Shown here in pieces: positions 62,962-64,000 of a stretch of 64,000 nt of DNA (position 1 is its first letter; every line of letters begins with the position of its first letter). The notes under the pieces were generated by a model. The model had not been told where the DNA came from. It saw only the letters and a list, made by a program, of their open reading frames with translations, and ran no database searches. Source of the stretch: Spirochaetaceae bacterium. Lineage in GTDB: Bacteria > Spirochaetota > Spirochaetia > DSM-27196 > SKKC01. The DNA lies in contig RECN01000059.1 of the NCBI GenBank assembly GCA_007694005.1, positions 18,145 to 82,144 of the forward strand, given 5' to 3'. A program made the position numbers and the translations under genes.

Positions 62962-64000
62962 ATGAGTGTTCCGAATCATCTGAAGCCCCGATTCATCTGT
63001 AAAAGCTCTTCGGAGTATTTTCCCGTAGATACCTACCGCTGGCAGGGTACCGACGGTGGTCTCCTCGATATCGAGTTTGAAGCAGTGTTTCCAAAAGACA
63101 AGATCTTGAAGCGGCCACCCGGCATGTGGCGGTACCGGGAAGCACTACCCTTTCCGGTCGACGCAGAGCCGGTCAGCTTTGGTGAAGGATTCACACCCAT
63201 GCCGCGCGTGACCGTTCATGGTTGCGAGATATTTCTCAAACAGGAACAACTCTTTCCTAGTGGGTCCTATAAGGACCGGGGAGCAACGCTACTCGTAAGT
63301 CATGCGAAACGGATTGGCGTTCGACACTGCGTCGAGGACTCATCCGGCAACGCCGGATCCGCGATCGCAGCCTATTGTGCTCGAGCCGGAATTACATGCG
63401 AAATCTACGTCCCCGCCGACACATCTCCAGGCAAACTTGCTCAGATCCGCGCGTACGGAGCACAACTCACGTTAATCCCGGGCAGCAGGGAAGCAACGGC
63501 TGACGCGGTGAGGAAGGCCGCAACAACGTCCTATTACGCAAGCCACGTATGGAATCCGTTCTTCTTTCACGGAACGAAAACATTCGCCTATGAAATCTGG
63601 GAACAGCTTGGATTCCGTGCCCCGGATGCAGTCGTTCTTCCGGTCGGAAACGGCACCCTTCTCTTGGGAACAGCCATCGGATTTGAAGAACTGCGTAAGG
63701 CCGGCGAGATCGAACGGCTCCCGAAAATATTCGGTGTTCAGGCGGAACGATGTGCACCGCTTCTCGGTAGCGAATCGTCCAACAAGGATCGGTTAGAAAT
63801 CACTCCATCGCAGCAGACGATTGCCGAAGGAATCGCCATTGCGAGACCGGCTCGTGGTCGACAGATCCTTGAAGCACTTAATCGATGCGATGGACGAGTT
63901 CTCAGTGTAGGCGAAGAAGAAATCTTAGCCTCGCTGCAGCGCATGTGCCGTCAGGGATTCTTTATCGAGCCAACGTCAGCAGCGACCCTTGCCGCTATCC
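62962..64000 (+). CDS. thrC: Threonine synthase, 5' part (runs off the window)
   Basis: 346 codons visible, open to the right edge. Fold-type II PLP enzyme: the N-terminal segment (YRWQGTDGGLLDIEFE) is a worn version of the threonine-synthase zinc-ribbon region. FGEGFTPM is the substrate-binding GxTP motif, and PLP-binding Lys104 is in SGSYKDRG. DSSGNAGSAIAAYCARAG and the phosphate-loop VVLPVGNGTLLLG follow. The terminal EPTSAATLAA fits the C-terminal part. It converts O-phosphohomoserine to threonine. Assignment within the PLP lyase superfamily is likely but not certain. Confidence 0.8.
   Translation, partial: MSVPNHLKPRFICKSSSEYFPVDTYRWQGTDGGLLDIEFEAVFPKDKILKRPPGMWRYREALPFPVDAEPVSFGEGFTPMPRVTVHGCEIFLKQEQLFPSGSYKDRGATLLVSHAKRIGVRHCVEDSSGNAGSAIAAYCARAGITCEIYVPADTSPGKLAQIRAYGAQLTLIPGSREATADAVRKAATTSYYASHVWNPFFFHGTKTFAYEIWEQLGFRAPDAVVLPVGNGTLLLGTAIGFEELRKAGEIERLPKIFGVQAERCAPLLGSESSNKDRLEITPSQQTIAEGIAIARPARGRQILEALNRCDGRVLSVGEEEILASLQRMCRQGFFIEPTSAATLAAI

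Overview
The window is a contiguous piece of a spirochaete chromosome, moderately GC-rich. The order from flgB to flhG, including the spirochaete-specific flbB collar gene and flbD, matches the spirochaete flagellar superoperon. Almost everything lies on the minus strand, so transcription mostly runs from high to low coordinates. There are no rRNA, tRNA, IS or CRISPR features that I can see, and no gene-free stretch longer than about 300 bases.

Layout. At 1-377 (+) is the 3' end of a KDPG aldolase gene, convergent with the end of the flagellar operon. From 33160 down to 383 runs one near-continuous flagellar superoperon: flgB flgC fliE fliF fliG fliH fliI fliJ flbB fliK flgD flgE flbD motA motB fliL fliM fliY(N) fliO fliP fliQ fliR flhB flhA flhF flhG, a membrane protein, the motility sigma factor, a FapA-like protein, two small spirochaete proteins, an Hsp70, a J-domain/HEAT protein and a CheA-type kinase. 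Most neighbours overlap by 1-14 nt or lie within about 60 nt. The exceptions are the 135-nt fliY-fliO and 119-nt fliE-fliF gaps.

Upstream on the same strand (33234-38789) are hslU, hslV, xerC, dprA, a TPR lipoprotein and xerD. They lead into a reduced division cluster (38782-46510): mraZ rsmH ftsL murF ftsW ftsQ ftsA ftsZ. This cluster starts from a near-consensus promoter and four 10-bp-spaced MraZ boxes. ftsI and most mur genes are absent from it.

From 57188 down to 46683 is a mixed minus-strand operon: cheW, an aminotransferase-fold protein without the PLP lysine, nadK, recN, a helical protein, a propeller-like envelope protein, a degenerate M23 protein, a methyltransferase, a DUF4912 protein and a GH57 branching enzyme. 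Divergent from cheW are a GlgM-type glycogen synthase and a membrane GGDEF protein. The right end holds a lipoprotein of the gamma-glutamyltranspeptidase fold with an extra N-terminal domain, a small beta-barrel-like protein, and the first 346 codons of a threonine synthase.

The observations I rate highest are: hook protein FlgE keeps the crosslinking lysine (K165) but has serine at position 178, where spirochaetes use cysteine, and contains no cysteine at all; a chaperone plus CheA-type kinase module ends the flagellar operon; the DegT-fold protein lacks its catalytic lysine; and several catalytic-site losses occur in envelope proteins.
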